From assembly GCF_014844075.1 (NCBI RefSeq), contig NZ_CP062165.1, positions 5,642,001 through 5,706,000 of the forward strand: 64,000 nt of DNA, read 5' to 3'. This stretch comes from Paenibacillus sp. JNUCC-31 (GTDB taxonomy: Bacteria; Bacillota; Bacilli; Paenibacillales; Paenibacillaceae). Below are positions 23,893-32,086 of the stretch, in pieces (position 1 is the stretch's first letter; every line of letters starts with the position of its first letter). Below the pieces are notes generated by a model. The model searched no databases. It saw only the letters and a list, made by a program, of their open reading frames with translations, and was not told the DNA's origin. The position numbers were made by a program, and so were the translations under genes.

Positions 23893-25614
23893 TCCAACAC
23901 GCCAATTACGATGTTGTAATGGAATATGCCAGTAGTATAACGGATCGGCGTAAGATTGCTTGCAAGGAATTGATTCAGGGGCGGAAAGGTTCTTTCGTGA
24001 TCTGGACAACCCGGACTATGACTTTGACCCGGAAGATGCCGAATTTGTCATTGATATTATTGAAAGCACTTTTGTTCATGCTCAAGGCGAGATGTTGGAT
24101 GGTACACCACTTCGCGGCATGCCGTTCTTGCTGGAACCATTCCATAAGTTCATGGTGTACAACCTTCTTGGCTTCTTCAAGAAAGGGACCAAAATCCGGC
24201 GTTACACAGAAGCCTTCATCTATATACCGCGTAAGAACATTAAAACCAGCTTTGCGGCTGGTCTAGCGTGGGCGCTTGGTCTGCTGAATCGCCGAAGCGG
24301 TAGTAAGGTGTACATTGTTGCGGCGGCCTTGAAGCAATCCTTGGAAAGCTTCAACTTCATCAATTTCAACCTGGACGCGATGGGTGAGAAGGATAACTTT
24401 CGCGTCATTGATAATAATCAGGAACATAGCATTCAGGGAGAATTTGAAGATGGGTCATTGTATATTCAGGCACTGGCAGCAAACCCGGACCGTCAGGACT
24501 CCTTGAACTGTAATATTGCCATTGCGGATGAGATCCACGCCTATAAGTCGCCCAAGCAATACAACATCATCAAGGAAGCCATGAAGGCATACACCAACAA
24601 ATTGATGATCGGTATTACAACAGCAGGCGACAACATGACAAGCTTTTGCTATCAACGTCTCCAGTATTGCAAGAAGATACTGGATGGTACGGTGAAAGAT
24701 GAGGCTTATTTCGTGTTTATCTCGAAAGCGGACAAGATCCGGAAACGGGGAAGTCGATTACACGAATCCGATCATCCACCAAATGGCGAATCCAGCTTAC
24801 GGGGTTTCCATTCGTCCTGAAGACATTTTGAACGATGCTCTACAGGCACAGAATGATCCCCAGCAGCGGAAGGACTTCTTTGCTAAGTCACTGAACATAT
24901 ACACGGCAGCCCTGAAGGCGTATTTCAATATCGATGAGTTCAAGTCATCGAACCGTAAATATAAGTGGACACTGGAAGAATTGGCTAAATTGCCGATTGA
25001 ATGGTACGGCGGGCGGACTTGTCCAAACTCCATGACTTAACAGCCTCGGCGCTCTATGGAACGTATGGTGATGTGGATATCATTATTACCCATGCGTGGT
25101 TCCCGATTGTGGCGGCTACAAAGAAAGCCGAGGATGACAATATTCCGCTGTTCGGATGGAAGGATGATGGATGGCTGATATGTAACAGTCCGGTGGTCAA
25201 TCATGCCGATGTTGTTAACTGGTTTATTCAAATGAAGAAGACGGGATTTAACATTAAGCAAGTCGGATTTGACCGTAAGTTTAGCCGTGAGTTCTTTGCA
25301 GGCATGCGTAAGGCAGGATTCAAGATGATTGACGAACCGCAATACTTCTGGCGCAAGTCGCAAGTTTCCGGCGAATTGAAATGCGGGCGAAGGAAGGCAA
25401 GCTGTATTACTTGGTTCAGATGCATTTGAGTATTGCGTGCAGAACGTTCGGGCCATCGAAAAGACCGATGACATGATTCAATATGAGAAGGTTGAAGATA
25501 ATCAGCGATCGACTTATTCGATGCCGCTGTTTTTGCGTGCGTCCGGCAGCTTGAGAATTTTGAAACGGCTGGTACGGCTAAGGGCTGGCTGAAAGGGGTG
25601 GAAGAGCTGAGTAA
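23889..25614 (+). pseudogene. terL: Terminase large subunit, multiply frameshifted (copy 1)
   Basis: Relative to the intact copy at 60378-62114 it lacks 11 bases: one each near 23980, 24736, 24753, 25014, 25176, 25368, 25415, 25505 and 25597, and two (TGTG to TG) near 25183. Nearly all are in runs of two to five identical bases. No functional ATPase or nuclease could be made from this sequence as written. Confidence 0.8.
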
Positions 25615-26779
25615 AAAGAAGAGAGGCCGCAGCGCAAGCCAGAACCGAGCCGATTCAAAATCGAGTGTAGGTTGGTTTATGACAACCGAAGCACACGACA
25701 TGTTGTGTGTGCCGGGATATACCAGATTGTCCGATAACCCGGAAGTGAAGATGGCCGTTCATAAGATTTCAGAGCTGATCAGCACCATGACCATCCACCT
25801 GATGCAGAACACAGATAACGGTGATGTTCGGATCAGGAATGGACTGGCACGAAAAATAGACGTTGACCCGTACAGTCTGATGACGCGCAAGACATGGATG
25901 TACAACATTGTCAGTACCTTACTGTTGCATGGAGATGGTAACAGTGTTGTTTATCCGAAAATGAGGGCGGGTCTGATTGATGAGCTGATTCCCTTTAAGC
26001 CATCAAGCGTGAGTTTTCAAGACACGGATAAAGGCTATTTGATTCGATATCAAGGTCAGGCGTACGACCATGATGAAGTGCTTCATTTTGTAATCAATCC
26101 TGACCCGGAACGACCGTGGATCGGAACTGGGTATAGGGCAGTGCTGAAGGACATTATTCACAACCTCAAACAGGCTACAGCCACGAAGAAGGGTTTCATG
26201 AGTGGGAAGTATATGCCAAGCCTGATTGTGAAGGTGGACGCGAATACAGCAGAGTTGTCCAGTGAAGAGGGACGCAACGATGTGTACAATATGTACCTTG
26301 AACGCTCCGAAGCAGGACAACCATGGATTATCCCGGCCGACATGATTGAAGTGGAGCAGGTTAAGCCATTGTCCTTAAACGATATTGCGATTAATGAATC
26401 GGTTCAACTGGATAAGCGAACGGTGGCGGGCATTCTTGATGTGCCAGCCTTTTTTGTTGGTGTCGGTGATTTCCGCAAGGATGAATATAACGCCTTTGTG
26501 AATACGCGGATTCAGCCTTTGGCGATGGGAATCGTACAGGAATTGACCCGGAAGCTGGTTTTTGCACCGGATATGTATTTCAAGTTCAATCCGCGTAGCC
26601 TTTACGCCTATGACCTTAAAGAACTGGCAGATGTCGGGAGCAATCTTTTTGTTCGAAGTCTCATGCTGGGAAATGAGGTTCGGGATTGGATCGGTTTGTC
26701 GCCGCTTGAGGGTCTAAATGAACGGATCATCCTTGAAAACTACATTCCAGCCGGAATGATCGGGAACAGAAAAAGCTGA
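25598..26779 (+). CDS. HK97-type portal protein, C-terminus altered (copy 1)
   Basis: 393 residues, identical to copy 2 until the last codons. Loss of one G near 26765 changes the end from [15 protein letters not shown] to GNRKS and removes the overlap with the protease gene. The portal core is complete, so this product could still function. The portal is the dodecameric ring through which DNA enters and leaves the head. Conserved features: [44 protein letters not shown] and [11 protein letters not shown]. Confidence 0.88.
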   Translation: MEELSKKKRGRSASQNRADSKSSVGWFMTTEAHDMLCVPGYTRLSDNPEVKMAVHKISELISTMTIHLMQNTDNGDVRIRNGLARKIDVDPYSLMTRKTWMYNIVSTLLLHGDGNSVVYPKMRAGLIDELIPFKPSSVSFQDTDKGYLIRYQGQAYDHDEVLHFVINPDPERPWIGTGYRAVLKDIIHNLKQATATKKGFMSGKYMPSLIVKVDANTAELSSEEGRNDVYNMYLERSEAGQPWIIPADMIEVEQVKPLSLNDIAINESVQLDKRTVAGILDVPAFFVGVGDFRKDEYNAFVNTRIQPLAMGIVQELTRKLVFAPDMYFKFNPRSLYAYDLKELADVGSNLFVRSLMLGNEVRDWIGLSPLEGLNERIILENYIPAGMIGNRKS

Positions 26780-26800
26780 ACCAAGGGGGAGGTGAGGAAG

Positions 26801-27373
26801 ATGGATAGGACAGTGAAAGTTACCCGCAGCCTGACAACCAAACTCGAAACACGTGAAGCGGATGACCAGTCTTTGGTGATTGAAGGCTATTTTGCAGTGT
26901 TCAACCGGGAAACAGAGCTTTGGCAAGGCGCTTTCGAAGAGATTGCGTCTGAAGCGTTCGAACGCACCCTTAGTAATGATATCCGGGCGCTGGCGAATCA
27001 CGAAACCATGTTTGTTCTTGGCCGGAATAAGGCGGGAACGCTGGAACTGAAAACGGACAGTCATGGTCTTTGGGGTAGAGTCAAGATCAACCCGGATGAT
27101 TCGGACGCGATGAACCTGTATGCGAGGGTTAAGCGAGGCGATGTAGATCAATGTTCTTTCGGTTTCAACATTTTGCGAGAGGAAACAGATTGGCGGGATG
27201 ACGGCACGGTGAAATGGACCATTCGCGAGATTGATCTACATGAGGTGAGCGTTGTCACGTTCCCGGCCTACGCTGATACAGGGGTGCAGGCAAGGAAGGA
27301 TGAGGTTGCGCAGCATCGTGACCGTCAAATGCAACAACGGAAACATCAACTAAAGGGGAGGCTGATTAAATAA
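26801..27373 (+). CDS. HK97 family prohead protease
   Basis: 190 residues from the ATG at 26801 (GGGGGAGGTGAGG upstream). Catalytic signature of the family: His in [13 protein letters not shown] and Ser in [10 protein letters not shown], followed by [13 protein letters not shown]. It trims the capsid delta domain during maturation. Its stop overlaps the capsid start (TAATG). Confidence 0.92.
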   Translation: MDRTVKVTRSLTTKLETREADDQSLVIEGYFAVFNRETELWQGAFEEIASEAFERTLSNDIRALANHETMFVLGRNKAGTLELKTDSHGLWGRVKINPDDSDAMNLYARVKRGDVDQCSFGFNILREETDWRDDGTVKWTIREIDLHEVSVVTFPAYADTGVQARKDEVAQHRDRQMQQRKHQLKGRLIK

Positions 27374-28770
27374 TGGCACTGAGACAAATTATGCTTGCAA
27401 AAAAGATTAAACAGCGGAAGGCAGACTTGGAAGGCTATCTGGAACAGGAACGCGGACTCATTACTCGGTCTGAAGAACTGGAGCGAGCGATTGAAGAAGC
27501 TACTACCGAAGAGGAAATCAATACAGTGGAAGAAAGTATTGAGGCACTTGAGCAGGAGAAGGAAGAGGTTGCTTCCAAGAAAGGCACACTTGAAGATGAA
27601 ATTACACAAATGGAATCTGAACTGGAAGAGTTGAACAGTAAAGAGCCTACCAATACGCCCGGAAATGGCGGAGAGCAAAGACAACAAATGCAACAACCAC
27701 AAATCGTAGGGGGCGAAACAAGAATGAGCAAAAGAGCAAACTTTGGTATGACTCGGGAGCAACGTACAGCGTATGTGCAACGGGCCGAGGTAAAAGAATT
27801 CTATGAACGCGTTCGTAGCCTGATGGCTGAGAAACGTGCAGTTAATGGTGCGGAGCTGACCATTCCTGATACGGTGCTAGAGCTGCTTCGTGACAATCTG
27901 GATGGGTTCTCAAAATTGGTCAAGTATGTTCGACTTCGCCCATTGAAAGGAACAGCACGTCAAACGATTGCTGGTGAAATCCCGGAAGCAATCTGGACGG
28001 AAGCTTGCGGGAAGCTCAATGAATTGTCCTTTGATTTCTCTCAGATTGAGATTGATGGATACAAGGTTGGCGGTTTTATTCCGGTTTGCAAAGCTACATT
28101 GGAAGATTCGGATATTAACCTTGCAAATGAAGTAGAGTACATGCTTGGCGAAGCGATCGGATATGCGCTGGACAAGGCGATTGTATACGGCACTGGCGTG
28201 AAAATGCCGCTCGGTTTCGTTACACGTCTGGCTGATGCAACACCTGATTATGGCCCTGATGTATCGACCACTAACATCAAAAAGTTGCCAGTGGCTACGG
28301 GAGTTGAACTGTTTAAGTCTGTGCTGAAAACACTTGCGAATGCGAAAAGCCGTAGAGCGAGAAACGGGCTTGTGTTGGTCATGAATGAGATGACTTGGAA
28401 CAGCTTGGTTCTTCCTGAATCCCTTTCCGTTAATGCTGCGGGTACGATTGTGGCGGCTAATGGGGGCACGTTCCCTGTTGTAGGTGCAAAAGTTGAATTC
28501 CTTGATTTTGTTCCGGTAGGCGACATTGCAGGCGGATATCTTGAGAAGTATCTGTTGTCTGAGCGTCAAGGCGGTTTCTTTGGTGCATCCGAGCATGTGC
28601 GTTGGATCGAGGATGAAGTCGTGTTTAAGGGCACGGCACGCTATGACGGGAAACCTGTACGTCCTGATTCATTCATTCTCTTTAACATCCAGAACGCGGA
28701 GCCGACAAAAAGTGTTGCATTCGCACCTGATAAGGCTAATGAAGCAACTGAAACTCCAGACGGAGCCTAA
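27373..28770 (+). CDS. Major capsid protein, HK97 fold, with N-terminal delta domain
   Basis: 465 residues. Residues 1 to about 90 are a charged coiled coil (RSEELERAIEEATTEEEINTVEESI), the internal scaffold (delta domain) cut away by the protease. The mature part, from about 118, has the HK97 gp5-type pattern (LTIPDTVLELLRDNL, GEIPEAIWTE, FIPVCKATLEDSDINL, GYALDKAIVYGTG). The probable cleavage zone lies in the Gln-rich segment around residues 100-117. It ends ERQGGFFGASEHVRW...DGKPVRPDSFIL. Confidence 0.93.
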   Translation: MALRQIMLAKKIKQRKADLEGYLEQERGLITRSEELERAIEEATTEEEINTVEESIEALEQEKEEVASKKGTLEDEITQMESELEELNSKEPTNTPGNGGEQRQQMQQPQIVGGETRMSKRANFGMTREQRTAYVQRAEVKEFYERVRSLMAEKRAVNGAELTIPDTVLELLRDNLDGFSKLVKYVRLRPLKGTARQTIAGEIPEAIWTEACGKLNELSFDFSQIEIDGYKVGGFIPVCKATLEDSDINLANEVEYMLGEAIGYALDKAIVYGTGVKMPLGFVTRLADATPDYGPDVSTTNIKKLPVATGVELFKSVLKTLANAKSRRARNGLVLVMNEMTWNSLVLPESLSVNAAGTIVAANGGTFPVVGAKVEFLDFVPVGDIAGGYLEKYLLSERQGGFFGASEHVRWIEDEVVFKGTARYDGKPVRPDSFILFNIQNAEPTKSVAFAPDKANEATETPDGA

Positions 28771-28789
28771 ACACGAAAGGGTGATCTAA

Positions 28790-28960
28790 ATGCCTTACAT
28801 CGTCATTAAGGATTTCAAGGATTTAGAAGATAAAAATCACATTTACCGTGCCGGGGATAAGTATCCTCGGTCTGGCCGTGGGAAAAAGGAACGCTTAGAA
28901 GAATTGTTGAGTTCGGACAATCTTCGCGGCGAACCATTAATTGAGGAAGTAGGCGATTGA
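28790..28960 (+). CDS. Small phage head-region protein (56 residues)
   Basis: Follows the capsid gene after AAAGGGTGATCTAA. Contains FKDLEDKNHIYRAGDKYPRSG and an acidic C-terminus, the pattern of small proteins encoded between capsid and connector genes in Bacillota siphophages. Role unproven. Confidence 0.75.
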   Translation: MPYIVIKDFKDLEDKNHIYRAGDKYPRSGRGKKERLEELLSSDNLRGEPLIEEVGD

Positions 28961-28961
28961 T

Positions 28962-29240
28962 ATGGATATCGCCCTGATTGTTGGATTAATCAAGGAACGT
29001 TTGGCTATTCGTGCAAACGTGCGGGACAACTACATTACGGCCATCGCTAATTCGGTGGTCACGGAACTGGAGGATGAGAAGGGGTTGACGCTGGATGCGG
29101 ACAACGCCAATCACCTCCAGTTTTGCGTAGATTATGCCGCGTGGCGCTACCAGAGCAGGGACACCGAGGGTTCAATGCCGAGACACCTTCAATTCAGGCT
29201 CCATAACCTGATTCTGCATGCACGGAGGAAGAACACATGA
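28962..29240 (+). CDS. Head-tail connector protein, gp6-like
   Basis: 92 residues, all-helical (LIKERLAIRANVRDNYITAIANSVVTELEDE, LQFCVDYAAWRYQSRD), as in adaptor proteins that sit under the portal. The position after capsid and before the stopper agrees. Starts one base after the preceding stop. Confidence 0.8.
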   Translation: MDIALIVGLIKERLAIRANVRDNYITAIANSVVTELEDEKGLTLDADNANHLQFCVDYAAWRYQSRDTEGSMPRHLQFRLHNLILHARRKNT

Positions 29241-29545
29241 GAGGTGACCACGAACTCATCTTAATCAAGCCCGGTGGCCGTACAAAAGATAACATCGGGA
29301 ATGAGATCGTCATTGATCCTGTGGAAACGCCAGTGCTTTGTGATCTTCGTTCGGTGGGGCGCAATGAATTTTATAGCGCAGCTACCGCCGGGATGGCACC
29401 GGAAATCGTCTTTGTCATGCATCCATATGAATACAGCGGCGAGCAGCTAGTCACGTTTGAAGGCGTTCGATATCAAGTCATTCGGACATATTCAGAGCAT
29501 GACGAGGAAGTCGAGCTAGTATGTGGGAAGGTGAAGGGCAAATGA
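29237..29545 (+). CDS. Head closure (stopper) protein, SPP1 gp16 / HK97 gp10-like
   Basis: 102 residues, beta-rich (ILIKPGGRTKDNIGNEI, VLCDLRSVGRNEFYSAATAGM, VTFEGVRYQVIRTY), matching the phage head-tail joining family. It overlaps both neighbours by four bases. Confidence 0.85.
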   Translation: MRGDHELILIKPGGRTKDNIGNEIVIDPVETPVLCDLRSVGRNEFYSAATAGMAPEIVFVMHPYEYSGEQLVTFEGVRYQVIRTYSEHDEEVELVCGKVKGK

Positions 29546-29916
29546 CAACCATTAACCAACTGGCGCAGGAAATCGTGAGGGCTGTCAAGGCATATACAGA
29601 TGATGTCTCTGACGCGATAGAAACGCGTGTTGATGAAGTTGCGGAACTGGTTCGTGCTGATGTTGAAGCCAATGCACCTAAGAGGACAGGGAAGTATGCC
29701 AAAGGATTCAAGGTGACCAAACAGGGAAGTAGTGGAAAGGCCAAGCGAGTGGTTTGGAATAAGAAAAAATCCAGAATCGTTCATTTGAATGAATTCGGAT
29801 ATGCGAAGCGGGGCGGCGGCAGAGTTGCAGGCCGTCCACATTTGCGTCCTGCCTATGATCGTCATGCCGCGAATCTACCGGACGATATTAAACGAATCAT
29901 CAGGAACGGGGGATAG
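29542..29916 (+). CDS. HK97 gp10 family tail protein
   Basis: 124 residues from the ATG at 29542. Signature ANAPKRTGKYAKGFKV, a C-terminal GRPHLRPAYD and strong basic charge fit the HK97-gp10/tail completion family. It follows the stopper by overlap. Confidence 0.86.
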   Translation: MTTINQLAQEIVRAVKAYTDDVSDAIETRVDEVAELVRADVEANAPKRTGKYAKGFKVTKQGSSGKAKRVVWNKKKSRIVHLNEFGYAKRGGGRVAGRPHLRPAYDRHAANLPDDIKRIIRNGG

Positions 29917-29922
29917 ACGGGG

Positions 29923-30258
29923 ATGCAGCAAGCCGAATTATATCAACTGCTTGAATCCATCGGATTACCCTTAGCCTATGGCGAGTTCAAGTCTACGCCT
30001 GAATTACCCGCTCCTGATCCGCCGTTCATCGTCTATCAATTTGCCTATTCGGGCGACTTGATGGCGGACAACCGGAACTATCTGAAGATTTCCAATTTTC
30101 AGATCGAGCTATACACCGACATCAAGGATTTGGTGGCTGAAGGGCTTGTGGAAGATGTCCTTGAAGTGGCTGAATTACCATATTCGAAAACCGAAATTAC
30201 GCTTGATAGCGAAGCGATGTATCAAATCATTTATGAAATACAACTCATTGGAGGGTGA
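29923..30258 (+). CDS. Tail terminator / completion protein
   Basis: 111 residues. YQFAYSGDLMADNRNYLKISNFQIELYT and the acidic helical C-terminus fit the gp17-like tail terminator family. Position directly before the tail tube gene agrees. Confidence 0.78.
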   Translation: MQQAELYQLLESIGLPLAYGEFKSTPELPAPDPPFIVYQFAYSGDLMADNRNYLKISNFQIELYTDIKDLVAEGLVEDVLEVAELPYSKTEITLDSEAMYQIIYEIQLIGG

Positions 30259-30264
30259 CGACAA

Positions 30265-30852
30265 ATGTCAGAAAACAAAGTTACGTTTGGTCTGGACAAG
30301 GTACACATTGCATTCTTTGATAAAGATGCTACAACCGGACAACCAGCATGGGAAACGCCAATTCCGATTCCAGGTGCTGTGCGCTGGACACCTGAAGCGC
30401 AAGGGGAGACAACCACGTTTTATGCTGACAACATGGCATATTTCCTTGTGACAAGTAACAACGGTTATACCGGAGAACTGGAGATGGCAAACATTCCAGA
30501 TGAGATCAAAGCCCGGATGTTTGGCTGGAAGATTGATGACAATGGTATGTTGGTCGAAATCGCAGACGGTATGCCTGAGAAATTTGCTTTGCTGGGCCAA
30601 GTGAAAGGCGACAAGCGTGATAGACGCTTCGTGCACTACGATTGCCAAGCAGCTCGTACAGCGAAGGAGAATACCACTAAAGGGGAGTCAACAGAAATTG
30701 TGGGCGAAACCTTGACAATGACAACTTCGCCAATTGAGATCAATGATAATGTCATCGTTAAAGGTGATATGGAATTGAACGCAACGAATGCAACTGAGTT
30801 CAATTCCTTCTTCTCCAAAGTCTACACGCCGACATTCACACCTGCGGCTTAA
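30265..30852 (+). CDS. Major tail (tube) protein, phi13-type
   Basis: 195 residues (FGLDKVHIAFFDKD, PGAVRWTPEAQGETTTFYADN, EMANIPDEIKARMFGW), a typical siphophage tube protein that polymerises round the tape measure. A stem-loop follows the stop, as often seen after this gene. Confidence 0.88.
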   Translation: MSENKVTFGLDKVHIAFFDKDATTGQPAWETPIPIPGAVRWTPEAQGETTTFYADNMAYFLVTSNNGYTGELEMANIPDEIKARMFGWKIDDNGMLVEIADGMPEKFALLGQVKGDKRDRRFVHYDCQAARTAKENTTKGESTEIVGETLTMTTSPIEINDNVIVKGDMELNATNATEFNSFFSKVYTPTFTPAA

Positions 30853-30867
30853 CTTCTCAAAGATTTG

Positions 30868-30898
30868 GAATCCCGTCCGGTGAGATTGGACGGGATTC
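30868..30898 (+). terminator. Strong stem-loop after tail tube gene
   Basis: GAATCCCGTCC (30868-30878) pairs perfectly with GGACGGGATTC (30888-30898), 11 bp with a 9-base loop. There is no T-tract, so it may stabilise the upstream message or partly terminate, lowering expression of the chaperone genes. Confidence 0.6.
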
Positions 30899-30929
30899 AG
30901 CCATATTTAAATGAATGGAGACGATAGGC

Positions 30930-31352
30930 ATGAAAGAACTTCAATTTGGAGAAAAGAAAGTACCAATCACTGCATCAGCCCCGGCACTACTTTACTATAG
31001 ACAGGAATTTGGAGCTGATTTAATTGGCGATATGACAAAGATGATTAGCGACTATGATACAGGTGGAGATCAAGAAGAAAACCCAGAAGTCAACCCTGTA
31101 GCTACCACATCCGATGCTCTTGCACTGGGTAATATTAACTTCTTGTCTTTCCTGCAACTGGCTTGGGCTATGGCGAAGGCGTATCAGTACGGAAAACCCT
31201 TCCCTAAATTTGAAACGTGGCTGAATGATTATGGTGAAGATATCGATTTCTCGGATGAGGGATTCATTATCGATATTGTGGAGGAAGCCACGACAGGCTT
31301 TTTTCGTCAAAATCAGGGAGTCAAAGGAGCATTCGCAGGCCGTAGAAAATGA
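30930..31352 (+). CDS. Tail assembly chaperone (gpG-like)
   Basis: 140 residues from the ATG at 30930 (GGAG nine bases upstream). Acidic, helical, with a C-terminus of IIDIVEEATTGFFRQNQGVKGAFAGRRK. It lies between the tube and tape measure genes, the position of lambda gpG analogues, which bind the tape measure during tail assembly. The last sense codons and stop are AGA-AAA-TGA, a possible frameshift site. Confidence 0.78.
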   Translation: MKELQFGEKKVPITASAPALLYYRQEFGADLIGDMTKMISDYDTGGDQEENPEVNPVATTSDALALGNINFLSFLQLAWAMAKAYQYGKPFPKFETWLNDYGEDIDFSDEGFIIDIVEEATTGFFRQNQGVKGAFAGRRK

Positions 31353-31371
31353 TTCTCGTTTAGAGATAGAT

Positions 31372-31536
31372 ATGTTGGCGATTGGCAAGCGAATCGGCTT
31401 GAGCATGCAGGAAATGAGCGAAATGACCTGTTCTGATTTAATTGATCTTGCTCGAAGCTTCACAGGGAAGGAAGAGCAGAAGAAAGGGCCGCGAGAAGCT
31501 ACACAAGCGGACATTGATGCCTTTTATGGGCGTTAG
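31372..31536 (+). CDS. Second tail chaperone (gpT-like), probably made by frameshift
   Basis: A +1 frame continues past the gpG-like stop and encodes SRLEIDMLAIGKRIGLSMQE...ATQADIDAFYGR, the usual C-terminal part of gpGT analogues. An in-frame ATG at 31372 has no good ribosome binding site. A +1 slip at AAA-TGA (31347-31352) would fuse the two, as known in Listeria phage PSA for other genes. An extra A in AAAA would give the same picture, so sequence error is not excluded. Confidence 0.6.
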   Translation: MLAIGKRIGLSMQEMSEMTCSDLIDLARSFTGKEEQKKGPREATQADIDAFYGR

Positions 31537-31546
31537 GAGTGTACAC

Positions 31547-31879
31547 ATGTTACCAATGACATGCAGTGATGGGTGCGGTCAGGATTTCGTGCTGATCAGC
31601 CATGGAAAAGAACAGGTGTTGCCGGGTGTGGACAGGGTTGGTTTTTCCTGTCCGCATTGCGGCAAGGTTTATACAGCGTATTATTCAAATCGCAAAGTGG
31701 AGAAACTCCACGCTGAGCTTGCTGAACTGCAACAGCGTCCGGCAAAGGGCGGTTTAACCCGTAGACAGGTGGAGGGGATCATTGTTCGAATCAAAAACAC
31801 TAAAAAGAAACTTGCCGCTGAAATGGGGCGGCTACGAATTCAGGTAGAGGGAGATTCCCAAACGTCTGGGAATTTATAA
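31547..31879 (+). CDS. Zinc-ribbon phage protein (110 residues)
   Basis: Start ATG at 31547 (TTAGGAGTG upstream). Four Cys in CSDGCG and CPHCGK suggest a zinc ribbon; the C-terminal half is a basic coiled coil (KVEKLHAELAELQQ, RRQVEGIIVRIKNTKKK). Function unknown. A one-mismatch copy of the phage palindrome lies at its 3' end (31854-31873). Confidence 0.68.
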   Translation: MLPMTCSDGCGQDFVLISHGKEQVLPGVDRVGFSCPHCGKVYTAYYSNRKVEKLHAELAELQQRPAKGGLTRRQVEGIIVRIKNTKKKLAAEMGRLRIQVEGDSQTSGNL

Positions 31880-31909
31880 AAGAGCATCATGAATGTGTGG
31901 TGAAGCATA

Positions 31910-32047
31910 ATGGAAAAAGTGAAGTGTCCGCATTGCGGGCATTTGCTCTTTAAGGCGCGTTTTGCTGATCTGGAGATCAAGTGTTTGCGGTGCAAAAAAA
32001 TAGTTGAAGTCAAAATGAAGGAACAGAGCGAGCCGCACACCAAGTAG
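31910..32047 (+). CDS. Com-like zinc-finger protein (45 residues)
   Basis: MEKVKCPHCGHLLFKARFAD then LEIKCLRCKKIVEV: two CxxC pairs and the LLFKA and IEIKCxRCK words of phage Mu Com, a zinc-finger RNA-binding protein that activates translation of Mom. No mom gene is seen here. Many Bacillota phages encode such a protein before the tape measure; its role there is unknown. Confidence 0.72.
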   Translation: MEKVKCPHCGHLLFKARFADLEIKCLRCKKIVEVKMKEQSEPHTK

Positions 32048-32086
32048 CGAGCCATGCCTGCCTGATACAAAGGGTAGGTGGGCCGT

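Noticed and set aside
22317..25614. True pseudogenisation of recombinase and terminase in copy 1
   Set aside because: Reported as broken because the sequence reads so, but nearly all changes are homopolymer losses with no substitutions, and copy 2 is intact; sequence error is the simpler explanation.
27910..28596. A 228-codon minus-strand frame over the capsid gene
   Set aside because: Opposite to a well-supported capsid gene, with no recognisable domain and atypical composition.
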